The translations under genes were made by a program, and so were the position numbers. The notes under the pieces are model-generated. The model was not told the origin of the DNA, ran no database searches, and saw only the letters and a program-made list of their open reading frames with translations. A stretch of 32,117 nt of DNA from a virus. The stretch spans positions 1 through 32,117 of IMG/VR virus record IMGVR_UViG_3300047157_000004; one strand, 5' to 3'. Of the stretch, positions 1 through 7,819 are shown in pieces (the stretch's first letter is position 1; every line of letters begins with the position of its first letter).

Positions 1-167
1 CTCCGGCAGCAGTACACCAGTTAGCAGGGCTAGCTAAGCAAGCTAAGAGTGAGTACGTGCAGCTGGAAGCTAGCAAGGATCTACTGGATCGAGCAGGGTT
101 TAAGCCAATAGATAGATCGCAAGTACAACTAGCAGGAGATATTAAGGTTTCGATAGATCTTGGCTAA
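1..167 (+). CDS. Terminase small subunit, C-terminal fragment (cut by window edge)
   Basis: The frame is open from the first base and stops with TAA at 165-167. Its 54 codons encode exactly the same residues as the end of the complete small terminase gene at 31699-32076, from APAAVHQLAG through DIKVSIDLG. However, 21 codons use a different synonymous triplet, about 23 changed bases in 165, or roughly 86% nucleotide identity with no amino-acid change. Small terminase recognises phage DNA and recruits the large subunit for packaging. The copy is partial because the window begins inside it. It most likely represents the same locus from a second strain rather than a second gene. Confidence 0.85.
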   Translation, partial: PAAVHQLAGLAKQAKSEYVQLEASKDLLDRAGFKPIDRSQVQLAGDIKVSIDLG

Positions 168-288
168 GGGGGTAGGGGGTTAAAAAACCTCGACTAGTTA
201 CGTAGCTAGTGTCCCTCACTCACATGATTGTTAAAAAAAGCTCGCAAAAAAAGAGCTAAAAATATTTGGATTAAAAAGGGTTTTGTAA
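168..288. other. Short intergenic region after terS with G-runs and two hairpins
   Basis: No ORF is seen. Right after the terS stop there is a G-run pair (GGGGGTAGGGGGT) that also follows the stop of the other terS copy at 32077, with one mismatch. At 193-210 lies a self-complementary stretch (ACTAG..CTAGT arms with G-T wobbles), and at 239-257 a weak stem AGCTC/GAGCT with an A-rich loop. These could end or process the terS transcript, but neither is a textbook terminator. Confidence 0.4.
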
Positions 289-396
289 ATGAGTAGATTT
301 GGTGATAAGGTTCCAGAGACGTTTGACAACAGTGCTGATAATGAGACAGCTAAGAAGGCGTTAAAGAGTAGTGGATATACAAAGGAGACTGAATGA
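289..396 (+). CDS. Small hypothetical protein, 35 aa
   Basis: An ATG at 289 opens a 35-codon frame (MSRFGDKVPETFDNSADNE...) ending TGA at 394-396, which overlaps the ATG of the next gene. The peptide is charged and has no membrane segment. Its place in the chain of tiny overlapping genes between terS and terL, and a downstream AAGGAG that serves the next gene, suggest a real reading frame. I do not recognise a function. Confidence 0.55.
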   Translation: MSRFGDKVPETFDNSADNETAKKALKSSGYTKETE

Positions 397-618
397 TGTG
401 TGGTGGTGGCAAATCAACCTCTGTGTCTGCAACTAACTGAAAAGTTTTATCAGGCTGGTAAAAAGGACTATGGTGACTTACCTTCCCTAGCAATGGGTGA
501 TAAGGTTAAGCGCACTGAGGATGGTATGAAAGATATACCTAAGAAGAAAAAGAAAAAGGACGTTAACAAGTCGGCTACTAGCGCAGCTAGGTCATTGTTA
601 ATGCCGTATGCGAAATGA
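396..618 (+). CDS. Small Cys-Gly-rich-start basic protein (frame broken)
   Basis: ATG at 396, with AAAGGAG at 381-387, begins MCGGGKSTSVSATN and then meets TGA at 438-440. The +1 frame is open through that point and continues TEKFYQAGKKDYGDLPSL... to TGA at 616-618, ending in a Lys-rich tail. The two pieces read as one protein of about 73 residues if one base near 436 is extra. The MCGGG-type start recurs at 3029 in another gene, so both may belong to the small virion-associated proteins common in marine podoviruses. Function unknown. The last bases overlap the next ATG at 615. Confidence 0.6.
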
Positions 619-914
619 GTAAGACTCCAGCGTGGACACGCAAAGCAGGGAAGAATCCCAAGGGTGGTCTTAATGCTAAAGGGCGTGCATCTTATAAAGG
701 TGGTACTCTTAAAGCCCCAGTTAAGTCTGGTGATAACCCAAGAAGGGCTTCTTTCTTAGCACGAATGGGCGGTATGAAAGGCCCAGAACGTGACTCTAAG
801 GGTAAACCCACTAGACTTCTTCTTAGCCTAAAGGCATGGGGAGCATCGTCAAAAGCTGACGCTAAGTCTAAAGCAGCAGCAATTAGCAAAAGGAATAAAA
901 AGAAAAATGCCTAA
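615..914 (+). CDS. Small basic protein, DUF6321-like
   Basis: A 99-aa, very basic protein with the motif series WTRKAGKNPKGGLNAKGRAS, GDNPRRASFLARM, GPERDSKGKPTRLLLSLKAWG and ASSKADAKSKAAAIS. From memory this matches a family (DUF6321) found beside terminase genes in many marine phages; its role is not established. The start overlaps the preceding stop (ATGA) and the end overlaps the next start, so translation is probably coupled. The basic, Ala/Lys-rich composition would fit nucleic-acid binding, but that is inference. Confidence 0.8.
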   Translation: MSKTPAWTRKAGKNPKGGLNAKGRASYKGGTLKAPVKSGDNPRRASFLARMGGMKGPERDSKGKPTRLLLSLKAWGASSKADAKSKAAAISKRNKKKNA

Positions 915-1057
915 AGGATTATATGCAAACATGAATGCACGTAAGAAAAAAGGGAACAAGTAGATCTAAGAAAGATTCTACTATTAGCGATAAGGCTTAC
1001 AAAAATATGAAAGCTGGCTTCCCTAAAAAGAAAACTCTATTGAAAAAGGATAAATAA
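907..1057 (+). CDS. Small basic protein starting MPKGLYAN (frame broken)
   Basis: ATG at 907 reads MPKGLYANMNARKKKGNK and stops with TAG at 961-963. The +1 frame continues without a gap as SRSKKDSTISDKAYKNMKAG and onward to TAA at 1055-1057. A single extra base near 957 explains the break. The joined product is about 50 residues, nearly a third Lys or Arg. Short basic proteins of this kind (MPKGLYANI...) are usual in marine podovirus genomes next to terminase. The end overlaps the following ATG (TAATG). Confidence 0.55.
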
Positions 1058-1236
1058 TGGCTTGGACATTTAAGAATGGTGACGCATATACAGGCGACAC
1101 ACACGAATTAGCTGGCATGACTTACTCTGGAAAGACGCGTACTCGCGATTCTAAGCCTCTGCTAGAGGTAAAAGAGGCAGCAAAGCCTAAGAAAGAACGA
1201 AAAACTAGAGCGACACCCTTTAAAAAGGAAAAGTAA
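1057..1236 (+). CDS. Small hypothetical protein, 59 aa
   Basis: The ATG at 1057 shares its A with the TAA of the preceding frame (TAATG). It encodes MAWTFKNGDAYTGDTHELAG... and ends in a Lys/Arg/Pro tail before TAA at 1234-1236. N-terminal WTFKNGDAYTG resembles a short beta-hairpin; the second half looks disordered. It belongs to the same string of coupled mini-genes leading to terL. Function unknown. Confidence 0.6.
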   Translation: MAWTFKNGDAYTGDTHELAGMTYSGKTRTRDSKPLLEVKEAAKPKKERKTRATPFKKEK

Positions 1237-1238
1237 CC

Positions 1239-1433
1239 TTGAGTTTTCTAAATACATTGCAGCCTAAAGAGCGCGATACATTGCGTAGGGTGGTGCGGAT
1301 CGTACATATGAAGCATCATCCCAAGCATTTCCAGACAGATTTCGAAGCTGATAAAATTATTGAGGCTATTGGCCCCGAAATTGCAGCTAGAATGATTAAA
1401 GTTGGCATAGATAATAAGATATTAGATAAGTGA
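1239..1433 (+). CDS. Small hypothetical protein upstream of terL, 64 aa
   Basis: The only start in frame that fits the gap is TTG at 1239, two bases after the previous stop. The product reads MSFLNTLQPKERDTLRRVVR..., is predicted mainly helical, and ends with TGA at 1431-1433, inside the first codons of terL. Sequences of this type precede the large terminase gene in several T7-like marine phages. A helper role in packaging is possible but unsupported by any motif. Confidence 0.6.
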   Translation: MSFLNTLQPKERDTLRRVVRIVHMKHHPKHFQTDFEADKIIEAIGPEIAARMIKVGIDNKILDK

Positions 1434-2966
1434 TAGATTTTAAATACAGGCCAGATGGCGAAGTTGTTAAGGCGTTTATGAAAGACGACACGTTTTGAAA
1501 GACGACACTTTCGTGGCATTCGTGGGCCTGTTGGTTCTGGCAAGTCAGTATCTTGTTGCGTAGAAATTTTTAGACGCGCACTAGCGCAGAAGCCTAATAA
1601 GCAGGGCATACGCCGCAGCAGATGGGCAATAATCCGTAATACAAACCCACAGTTAAAGACTACAACCATAAAAACTTGGCTTGATTGGTTTCCAGAAGAC
1701 GCATGGGGCAAGTTTACTTGGTCTGTTCCCTATACACATATGATAAAAAAAGGCGATCTGGAGCTTGAAGTCCTCTTCTTAGCACTTGATAGGCCAGAAG
1801 ATGTTAAGAAATTGCTGTCTTTAGAGCTGACAGGCATATGGGTTAACGAAGCTAGAGAGATTCCTAAGTCAATTATTGATGCATGTACCATGCGTGTAGG
1901 TCGTTTTCCCTCTATGCGTGATGGCGGTGCTACTTGGACAGGCGTTATCTGTGATACTAACGCCCCAGAAGAAGATCATTGGTGGCCTATCATGTCTGGC
2001 GAAGTGCCAGTTCCTGACCATATCCCTAGAGAACAGGCTAAAATGCTGGTGAAACCCGACAACTGGTCGTTTTATACCCAACCTAGCGGTATGATAGAAA
2101 AGTTTGACGAAGATGGGGAGATAGATGACTATGTGCCTAACGATGTTGCAGAGAATAGGGAGTATATGCGCGAGGATTACTACCCAAATCTGATACGTGG
2201 TAAGACAAAAAGCTGGATTGACGTATACGTTATGAACAAATTAGGCTCAATCCAAGAGGGTAAACCTATCTATCAGATGTTTGCAGCCGATATGCACGTA
2301 GCAAAAGAGGAAATACCTATCGCTGCTGGCGCACCTTTATACATTGGTATAGATTTTGGGCTTACACCTGCTGCTACAATGGGGCAAAAGGTACGTGGTA
2401 GGTGGCTAATACAGCAAGAAATTGTTGCATTTGACATGGGTATCGTTAGATTTGCAGAAGTTTTGCGCCAAGAGATAGCTACTAGGTTCTCAACTTGCTC
2501 TGAGGTATTTATATATGGCGACCCTGCTGGTGATTTCCGCGCTCAAACTGATGAATCAACGCCGTTTCACATACTGCGTGGTGCTGGTTTGCGTGCTTTC
2601 CCTGCCCCTTCTAACTCTGTTGACCTAAGATTAGAGAGTGTTGCGTCCCAATTACAGAAAATGGCAGACGGAAAGCCAGCATTTCTTATAGATCCTCGCT
2701 GTCAGCAGCTAATAAAAGGCTTTGAAGGTGGGTATCAGTACAGACGTATGGAGGTTTCGGGCGAAAGATACGCTGATAAGCCTGATAAAAATATGTTTTC
2801 ACACGTACATGACGCATTACAGTACCAAATGTTAGGGGCTGGAGAGGGCAGAGCCTTAATAAATAACCAGAAACCAGCGTCTGCTACTGTTGCAAAGTCA
2901 ACATTTAATGTATTTGATAGCCGAAAGAAGCCACAGCGCAGACAAGGATTGTGGTCAAGACTCTAA
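1430..2966 (+). CDS. terL: Terminase large subunit (T7 gp19-like), frame broken near 1496
   Basis: This is the packaging motor ATPase and nuclease. A GTG at 1430 opens the frame (VIDFKYRPDGEVVKAFMKDD) and hits TGA at 1496. The +1 frame then runs without a stop from 1497 to 2966. Walker A is GPVGSGKS (near 1530-1553), and Walker B sits in LTGIWVNEAREIP. The nuclease half shows IGIDFGLTPAA, IYGDPAGD and HVHDALQYQ, the acidic positions of the RNase H-like domain. The joined length, about 510 residues, is normal for the family. The break lies at a 12-bp direct repeat (1480-1491 and 1497-1508), so a local duplication or assembly artefact is likely. The gene opens the morphogenesis operon, unlike T7, where it is near the end. 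Confidence 0.93.
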
Positions 2967-3028
2967 ATTGTGCATTGAAAATTATTCTTTTCTGTGCCAA
3001 CCAATGTAAAACAACCAAGGAGAATGAT

Positions 3029-3278
3029 ATGTGTTTTGGTGGCGGTAGTAAAAGAAGCCAAGCTGATATAGATGCTGAAGCAAAAGCTGCAGCGGATGCT
3101 CGTATAGCAGCAGAAGATGCAAAGCGTGAAGAAATTGAAGCAAAAGCAGAACAAAAACGTGAAGATATTGGTGAAGCAGTAGAGTCACGCGCTGAAAGCA
3201 AGAGGTATGCGCGGTGGTAAAGGTCGTCGTTCTTTGTTTAAAGCTGGCGGTGGTGGATTTTTAGATCGGTTTAGTTAA
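3029..3278 (+). CDS. Small MCFGGG-start virion-associated-type protein (frame broken)
   Basis: ATG at 3029 is preceded by AAGGAG at 3017-3022. It reads MCFGGGSKRSQADIDAEAKA, continues as a strongly charged Ala/Glu-rich helix (coiled-coil-like), and stops at 3218-3220. The +1 frame continues RGGKGRRSLFKAGGGGFLDR to TAA at 3276-3278, which overlaps the portal ATG. Glycine-rich GGKGRRSLF endings after a helical body are typical of small proteins beside the portal gene in marine podoviruses, so I read this as one protein of about 82 residues with one extra base near 3204. Function unknown. Confidence 0.6.
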
Positions 3279-4819
3279 TGGATAAAACAGCCAAGCAGTA
3301 CATACAGAAGTATGAGAAAGCCAAGTCCTTTCGCGAGAACTGGGTTCCGTTGTTTGAGGAGTGCTATGAGTATGCACTGCCTCAACGTGAAAGTTTTTAC
3401 GCTGAAACTGCTGGGCAAAGACGCGATGATCGCATATTTGACGAGACTGCGGTGGTTGGTGTTCAAGAGTTTGCTAGTCGCCTCCAATCTGGGCTTGTAC
3501 CTAATTTTGCTAGGTGGGCTGATCTCATGGCTGGTAGTGAAGTTCCTCCAAATCAGCGCGAATCTGTTGATAACGAGCTTGACGAAGTAACAGAATACGT
3601 CTTTGAGATACTACAAAACTCCAACTTTAGCCAAGAAGTACACGAATCCTTCATGGATTTAGCTGTTGGTACTGGTGTTTTATGCGTAGAAGAGGGCGAT
3701 GCACTCAATCCTGTCAACTTTTCTGCCATACCGTTGCCTCATGTGGTGCTAGATACTGGCCCAGATGATAGAATTGACCACGTTTTTCGTGAAAGAAAGG
3801 GCGTAAAGTACGATCATCTAGCTATGATGTACCCAAATGGTACGCTTGATCCTAAAGTTATGAACTATATGGGGTCAGATAAGACAACAACTGTGCTAGA
3901 AGTTATATGTCGTGACTATTCTGTAAAGAATGAAGAGGCTTATCTAAGCTATGCGTTCTGTATGACTACAAATACTGTACTAAATTACAAACAAATGAAG
4001 GGTAATGGCTCAAATCCGTTTATATGCTTCCGTTGGTCTAAGTGTGCTGGCGAAGTTTATGGTCGCGGCCCATTAATTAACGCATTATCTGCTATAAAAA
4101 CTACAAATCTTACCATTGAAATGATACTTGAGAATGCACAGATGGCTATCTCTGGCATATACCAAATGGAAGATGACGGCGTAATAAACCCAGATACAAT
4201 ACAGTTAGTCCCAGGATCTATCATACCAAAAGCTATGGGATCTAGCGGATTGCAGCCTATTCGTGCAGCAGGGAACTTTGATGTAGCCCAGTTAGTGCTA
4301 GGTGATATGCGTCAAAACATAAAACGTGCGTTATATAACGATATGTTAGGCAATCCAGACAAGACACCAGCGTCAGCAACAGAAGTAGCAGAGCGTATGG
4401 CAGACCTTTCTAGGCGCATGGGTGCTGCTTTCGGTAGGTTACAAGCTGAATTAGTCCAACCAGTGCTACAGCGCGTTATTTACATCCTTAAAAAGCAAGG
4501 ACGCATTGATGTACCTACAGTAAATGGACGTGAAGTTAAGATACGTTCGGTTTCTCCGCTAGCTCAAGCGCAATCTAACCAAGATATTTCTAGTGTTGGA
4601 CGCTTCCTTGAGATGGTCGCTGGTACATTTGGGCCAGAGATGTTGCAGCTACTTATTGATGGCGAACAAACAGCTATACATCTAGCTAAAAAGTTTGGCG
4701 TTCCTGAAAGCTTGATTCGCGATGAAGAACAGCGTAAACAAATAGCTGCATTAGCGCAACAAATGGCGCAACAACAAGCGCAGCAACAGCAAGGTGAGAT
4801 GGTTGAACAGCAAGGTTAA
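3278..4819 (+). CDS. Portal protein, T7 gp8-like head-tail connector
   Basis: The 513-aa protein forms the dodecameric ring at the capsid vertex through which DNA is packaged and ejected. The N-terminus KQYIQKYEKAKSFRENWVPL and the YALPQR, FASRLQSGLVPN and FMDLAVGTGVL segments are hallmarks of the T7-type connector (PF12236). PASATEVAERMADLSRRMG lies in the helical stem region. The C-terminus is Gln-rich (AQQMAQQQAQQQQ). Length is close to T7 gp8. The start shares bases with the upstream stop (TAATG). Confidence 0.95.
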   Translation: MDKTAKQYIQKYEKAKSFRENWVPLFEECYEYALPQRESFYAETAGQRRDDRIFDETAVVGVQEFASRLQSGLVPNFARWADLMAGSEVPPNQRESVDNELDEVTEYVFEILQNSNFSQEVHESFMDLAVGTGVLCVEEGDALNPVNFSAIPLPHVVLDTGPDDRIDHVFRERKGVKYDHLAMMYPNGTLDPKVMNYMGSDKTTTVLEVICRDYSVKNEEAYLSYAFCMTTNTVLNYKQMKGNGSNPFICFRWSKCAGEVYGRGPLINALSAIKTTNLTIEMILENAQMAISGIYQMEDDGVINPDTIQLVPGSIIPKAMGSSGLQPIRAAGNFDVAQLVLGDMRQNIKRALYNDMLGNPDKTPASATEVAERMADLSRRMGAAFGRLQAELVQPVLQRVIYILKKQGRIDVPTVNGREVKIRSVSPLAQAQSNQDISSVGRFLEMVAGTFGPEMLQLLIDGEQTAIHLAKKFGVPESLIRDEEQRKQIAALAQQMAQQQAQQQQGEMVEQQG

Positions 4820-5063
4820 TATTGGAGTCGATGGTTATCAGAGAGCTACAAGTCAAGATCTCCAGATTAGCCAGAATATTGCTGAAACATTTAGTACCCC
4901 TGCTGGTGAGGCTGTCTTAAAGTATTTGCGTTCAGTTACTATTGAAATGGTACATGGGCCTAATGTGACCACAGAAGAACTAAGACACCATGAAGGTCAG
5001 CGTTATATCGTTGGCCTTTTAGAGCGTCGAGTATCACATGCACATAGGAGTAAAAACAAATGA
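4794..5063 (+). CDS. Small protein between portal and scaffold, 89 aa
   Basis: The frame overlaps the end of the portal gene by 26 bases using a GTG at 4794; a TTG at 4803 is another possible start. The product contains FSTPAGEAVLKYLRSVTIEM and EELRHHEGQRYIVGLLERRV. This pattern (TP-G..VL..L, then H-EG-R--V--I-RR) resembles short Bbp19-like proteins in the structural cassettes of podoviruses. The role is not known; its position suggests a minor head or assembly factor. The stop overlaps the scaffold start at 5060 (ATGA). Confidence 0.65.
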   Translation: MRWLNSKVNIGVDGYQRATSQDLQISQNIAETFSTPAGEAVLKYLRSVTIEMVHGPNVTTEELRHHEGQRYIVGLLERRVSHAHRSKNK

Positions 5064-5791
5064 ATGACATACCAGTAGGATCAGAGCAGTCTACACATGG
5101 TGAAGCAGAAGAGCGTGACTTCGTAGTTGCTGAAGACGCGGCTCCAGCTAGACCAGAATGGTTGCCAGAAAAATATAAGAGTGGTGAAGATTTAGCTAAA
5201 GCTTATAAAGAACTAGAGTCTAAGCTAGGCACTAAAGAAGAAGATCTGCGCGCACAGTTTAAAGAAGAATTTGACTCTAGCAAGAATGCTGATCGCCCTG
5301 CATCTGCTGGTGAATATGCATTACCAGACTTTGTAGATGATGAAGAAGCAGTTGATAACGAGCTATTAAAGTGGTGGGCTGAACAATCTTACGACAATGG
5401 GTTTGGTCAAGATAAGTTTGAAAAAGGTATTGAGATGTATCTTCAAGCATTAGATGGGTCTGCTCCTGATCTTGATGCTGAAGCTGCAAAGCTAGGGGAG
5501 AATGCAGATCAGCGTATTGAGTCAGCTTCAATGTTCGCTACTAAGTTCTTCCCTAGCGAAACTATGCCAGCAATCGAGCGTTTGTTTGAAACGCATGAAG
5601 GTATTGTAGCTATGGAAGCCATACAAGAAGCTATGAAAGATGGCTCATTTGCTGGTGACGCTACCCCTGCAGCTGGTCTTTCAGAAGATAGCTTAAAGGA
5701 AATGATGCAAGATCCTAGGTACTGGAGTAAGAATGATCCAGCATTTGTTCGGCAAGTAGAGGCTGGCTTTAAGAAGCTTTATGGAAGCTAA
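5060..5791 (+). CDS. Capsid scaffolding protein, T7 gp9-like
   Basis: A 243-aa, very acidic protein lying between portal and capsid, as scaffold genes do. It holds RPEWLPEKYKSGEDLAKAYKE followed by Glu/Lys-rich predicted helix, PASAGEYALPDF, and a C-terminal segment (DPRYWSKNDPAFVRQVEAGF) ending in basic residues that in this family contact the coat protein. Scaffold guides procapsid assembly and leaves before DNA enters. There is no frame break. The stop overlaps the next gene by 11 bases. Confidence 0.88.
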   Translation: MNDIPVGSEQSTHGEAEERDFVVAEDAAPARPEWLPEKYKSGEDLAKAYKELESKLGTKEEDLRAQFKEEFDSSKNADRPASAGEYALPDFVDDEEAVDNELLKWWAEQSYDNGFGQDKFEKGIEMYLQALDGSAPDLDAEAAKLGENADQRIESASMFATKFFPSETMPAIERLFETHEGIVAMEAIQEAMKDGSFAGDATPAAGLSEDSLKEMMQDPRYWSKNDPAFVRQVEAGFKKLYGS

Positions 5792-6302
5792 GATAATAAA
5801 GCGTGGTAATTTTTACCTAACGCCATTTACAAAAGACCATGTTGAAGAAGTAATTTCTAACTTGAGTCCAGAAAATGTCAGGGAGATAAATCTCCTTGGC
5901 TATCATAACGTCAGAGAATGCATTGAAGAGATGATGAAATACTCTGATTGCTACCTAGTACGCAAAGAGGGTGAGGTATTTACTGCAATATCTGGTCTTT
6001 GGTACGAGGATGGCAGAGAAGCACCACAGTTTTTTGCAATGTTTTCTAAGAATATTAAGAAAAACTTTACATCTATAGCGCGTGGATCACGTATGTTAAT
6101 AACATTTTTTGATAGAACACAGGACGAAATGTGTATGCGTATATTGAGCGATCACCAGTTTATGTTGGATTGGGCAGCATGGTTAGGCTTTGAAGCAATA
6201 GGTGTAACTGAGTTTAATTCTAATCACTATGTTGATTTTGTGCGTTGCATTTCCCCACAAAAAAGTGCTTATAGTGAAACATCACGGCCCGTCGTGCACT
6301 GA
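5781..6302 (+). CDS. GNAT-fold-like phage protein (T7 gp13 / DUF2833-like)
   Basis: A 173-aa protein reading LTPFTKDHVEEVISNLSPEN, VREINLLG, FTAISGLWYE and FAMFSKNI, with a late LDWAAWLGFEAIGV segment. The order matches phage proteins of the gp13/DUF2833 type, which have an acetyltransferase-like fold but often lack a proven enzyme activity. In T7, gp13 assists internal-core assembly. Here the gene lies between scaffold and capsid rather than after the tail tubular genes. A minor acetyltransferase role is an alternative. Confidence 0.75.
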   Translation: MEAKIIKRGNFYLTPFTKDHVEEVISNLSPENVREINLLGYHNVRECIEEMMKYSDCYLVRKEGEVFTAISGLWYEDGREAPQFFAMFSKNIKKNFTSIARGSRMLITFFDRTQDEMCMRILSDHQFMLDWAAWLGFEAIGVTEFNSNHYVDFVRCISPQKSAYSETSRPVVH

Positions 6303-6380
6303 AAGGCCCATTTGGATACCCTTGTCGATGTGAAGGAACGGATACCCGAGTAACCGAAACTTTATATTTAGGAAAAGAAA
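6303..6380 (+). promoter_or_regulatory. 5' leader of the major capsid gene with repeated GGATACCC
   Basis: The 78-base gap before the capsid gene holds two exact GGATACCC copies at 6314-6321 and 6340-6347, 26 bases apart. An AGGAAAAG Shine-Dalgarno stretch lies just before the ATG. No sigma70 hexamer pair is obvious. The repeat could fold, bind a protein or mark an RNA processing site that raises capsid expression; this is inference. Confidence 0.4.
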
Positions 6381-7190
6381 ATGGCTAATACTATCGACCA
6401 AGCTTTTATTAAGCAGTTCGAAACTGAAGTCCACATGGCGTATCAACGCATGGGTTCTAAGCTTCGCAACACAGTACGTTCAACAAATGTATCTGCATCA
6501 GTAGCAAGATTCCAGAAAATCGGAACAGGCACAGCGTCAACCAAGGCACGTAACGGAGATGTTACAGCAATGGAACTAGCGCACACTAACGTAGAAGTCA
6601 CAATGGCTGACTACTACGCAGCGGAATACATTGATAAGTTGGACGAATTAAAGATCAACATCAATGAGCGTCAAGTTGTAGCTCAATCTGCTGCTGCCGC
6701 ATTAGGCCGTAAAACAGATGAGTTAATCACAGCAGCAATGGATGCTGGTGCAAACTCAACGCAAATCGCTGACACATCTGGCGCATTAGCAAAAGCTGAC
6801 TTACTAACATTGTTTGAAACAATGGGTACAGCTGACATTCCAGAAGACGGACAGCGTTATATTGCTATGTCTCCAGCTGGATACACTGACTTGTTCAACA
6901 TCAATGAGTTCGCATCAAGTGATTATGTTGGGCCACAAAGCCTACCATTTGCTGGTGGTATGACAATGAAAGAGTTCTTAGGATTTAAGATCTTCTCAAC
7001 GTCTGCTGTTGCTGGTGGTAAAAACTTTGCATACCATACATCATCAGTTGGTATCGGTATTAACTCTGATGTTTCAACAGAGCTTAACTATGTACCGCAA
7101 AAGGTTGCACACCTAGCTACATCAATGATGTCAATGGGTTCAGTAGTAATCGACAACAATGGCGTTTACGAAGTTTTAGACAACAACTAA
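6381..7190 (+). CDS. Major capsid protein
   Basis: A 269-aa protein beginning ANTIDQAFIKQFETEVHMAY, with a central NINERQVVAQSAAAALGRKT helix, the YIAMSPAGYTDLF strand, and MKEFLGFKIFSTSAV, the usual HK97-fold coat pattern of marine T7-like phages. It is shorter than T7 gp10 but normal for this group. A strong RBS precedes it, and a hairpin terminator (7197-7214) directly follows, as expected for the most highly expressed gene. No frame break. Confidence 0.92.
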   Translation: MANTIDQAFIKQFETEVHMAYQRMGSKLRNTVRSTNVSASVARFQKIGTGTASTKARNGDVTAMELAHTNVEVTMADYYAAEYIDKLDELKININERQVVAQSAAAALGRKTDELITAAMDAGANSTQIADTSGALAKADLLTLFETMGTADIPEDGQRYIAMSPAGYTDLFNINEFASSDYVGPQSLPFAGGMTMKEFLGFKIFSTSAVAGGKNFAYHTSSVGIGINSDVSTELNYVPQKVAHLATSMMSMGSVVIDNNGVYEVLDNN

Positions 7191-7196
7191 TATTTT

Positions 7197-7214
7197 AGGG
7201 GGCGAAAGCCCCCT
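7197..7214 (+). terminator. Hairpin terminator after capsid gene
   Basis: AGGGGGC - GAAA - GCCCCCT forms a perfect 7-bp GC-rich stem with a stable GAAA tetraloop, followed by TTTAA. It lies seven bases past the capsid stop. The short T-run suggests partial termination, allowing tail genes downstream to be expressed at a lower level. Confidence 0.75.
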
Positions 7215-7240
7215 TTAACTCCAATATATAGGTTGAAGAA

Positions 7241-7819
7241 ATGCCAGCAAATACACCAATAAAAGTATGTTCACGCGCTTCCGTCCTTATGGGCGGTTCT
7301 CCTATTTCATCGTTTGATGAGGGTACAGCCGAAGCTGATGTAGTTGACGCAATGTACGAGGACATAGCAAGAGCCGCGTTGACAAGTACACGCTGGCGAT
7401 TTGCTACTAACCAACAAGTATTAAACAGATTAGCTGCAGCACCTACTAGCAGATATGACGCTGCATACCAAATGCCATCAGATCTTCTTATGCTTAGTGC
7501 TGTTACAGTTAACGACGACCCGATAATATATGACACATATGGCGATAAAGTATACTGTGATACAACTACAGAAGAAGTTGTTGTTGCAGATTATATATAC
7601 AGAGCCAGCGAATCTTCTTGGCCTTCTTACTTTACACTAGCTGTAGAGTTTCAAGTAGCTGCAATGCTATCAATATCTATAGCGCGTGATGCTTCTTTAG
7701 GTAGTATGATGGATCAACAAGCTGAAAGACAGATGATAAAAGCCAGACGACTTGACTCGCAACAACAAACAACACGCAAGTTAATGACATCAAGGTTTAT
7801 AGCACAAAGGCGTAGCTAA
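7241..7819 (+). CDS. Tail tubular protein A (T7 gp11-like)
   Basis: A 192-aa protein with VCSRASVLMGGSPISSFDEG, the conserved N-terminal signature of gp11-type adaptor proteins (CSRAL..IG..PI.SF..G). It also has RAALTSTRWRFAT and YQMPSDLLMLSAV. It forms the ring that joins the portal to the nozzle. The last codon overlaps the next ATG (TAATG), so the two tail tube genes are translationally coupled. Length is typical. Confidence 0.93.
   Translation: MPANTPIKVCSRASVLMGGSPISSFDEGTAEADVVDAMYEDIARAALTSTRWRFATNQQVLNRLAAAPTSRYDAAYQMPSDLLMLSAVTVNDDPIIYDTYGDKVYCDTTTEEVVVADYIYRASESSWPSYFTLAVEFQVAAMLSISIARDASLGSMMDQQAERQMIKARRLDSQQQTTRKLMTSRFIAQRRS

Noticed and set aside
436-3220. Programmed +1 frameshifting as the main explanation for split small genes
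   Set aside because: The stop codons at the breaks lack a shared slippery context, and in the fibre stalk the coding pattern shows the shift occurs before the stop. Indel or haplotype mixing is simpler, so recoding is kept only as an alternative.
7195-7536. Minus-strand frame of 113 codons over tail tubular A
   Set aside because: It lies wholly inside a confidently assigned gene and has no RBS or recognisable motif.
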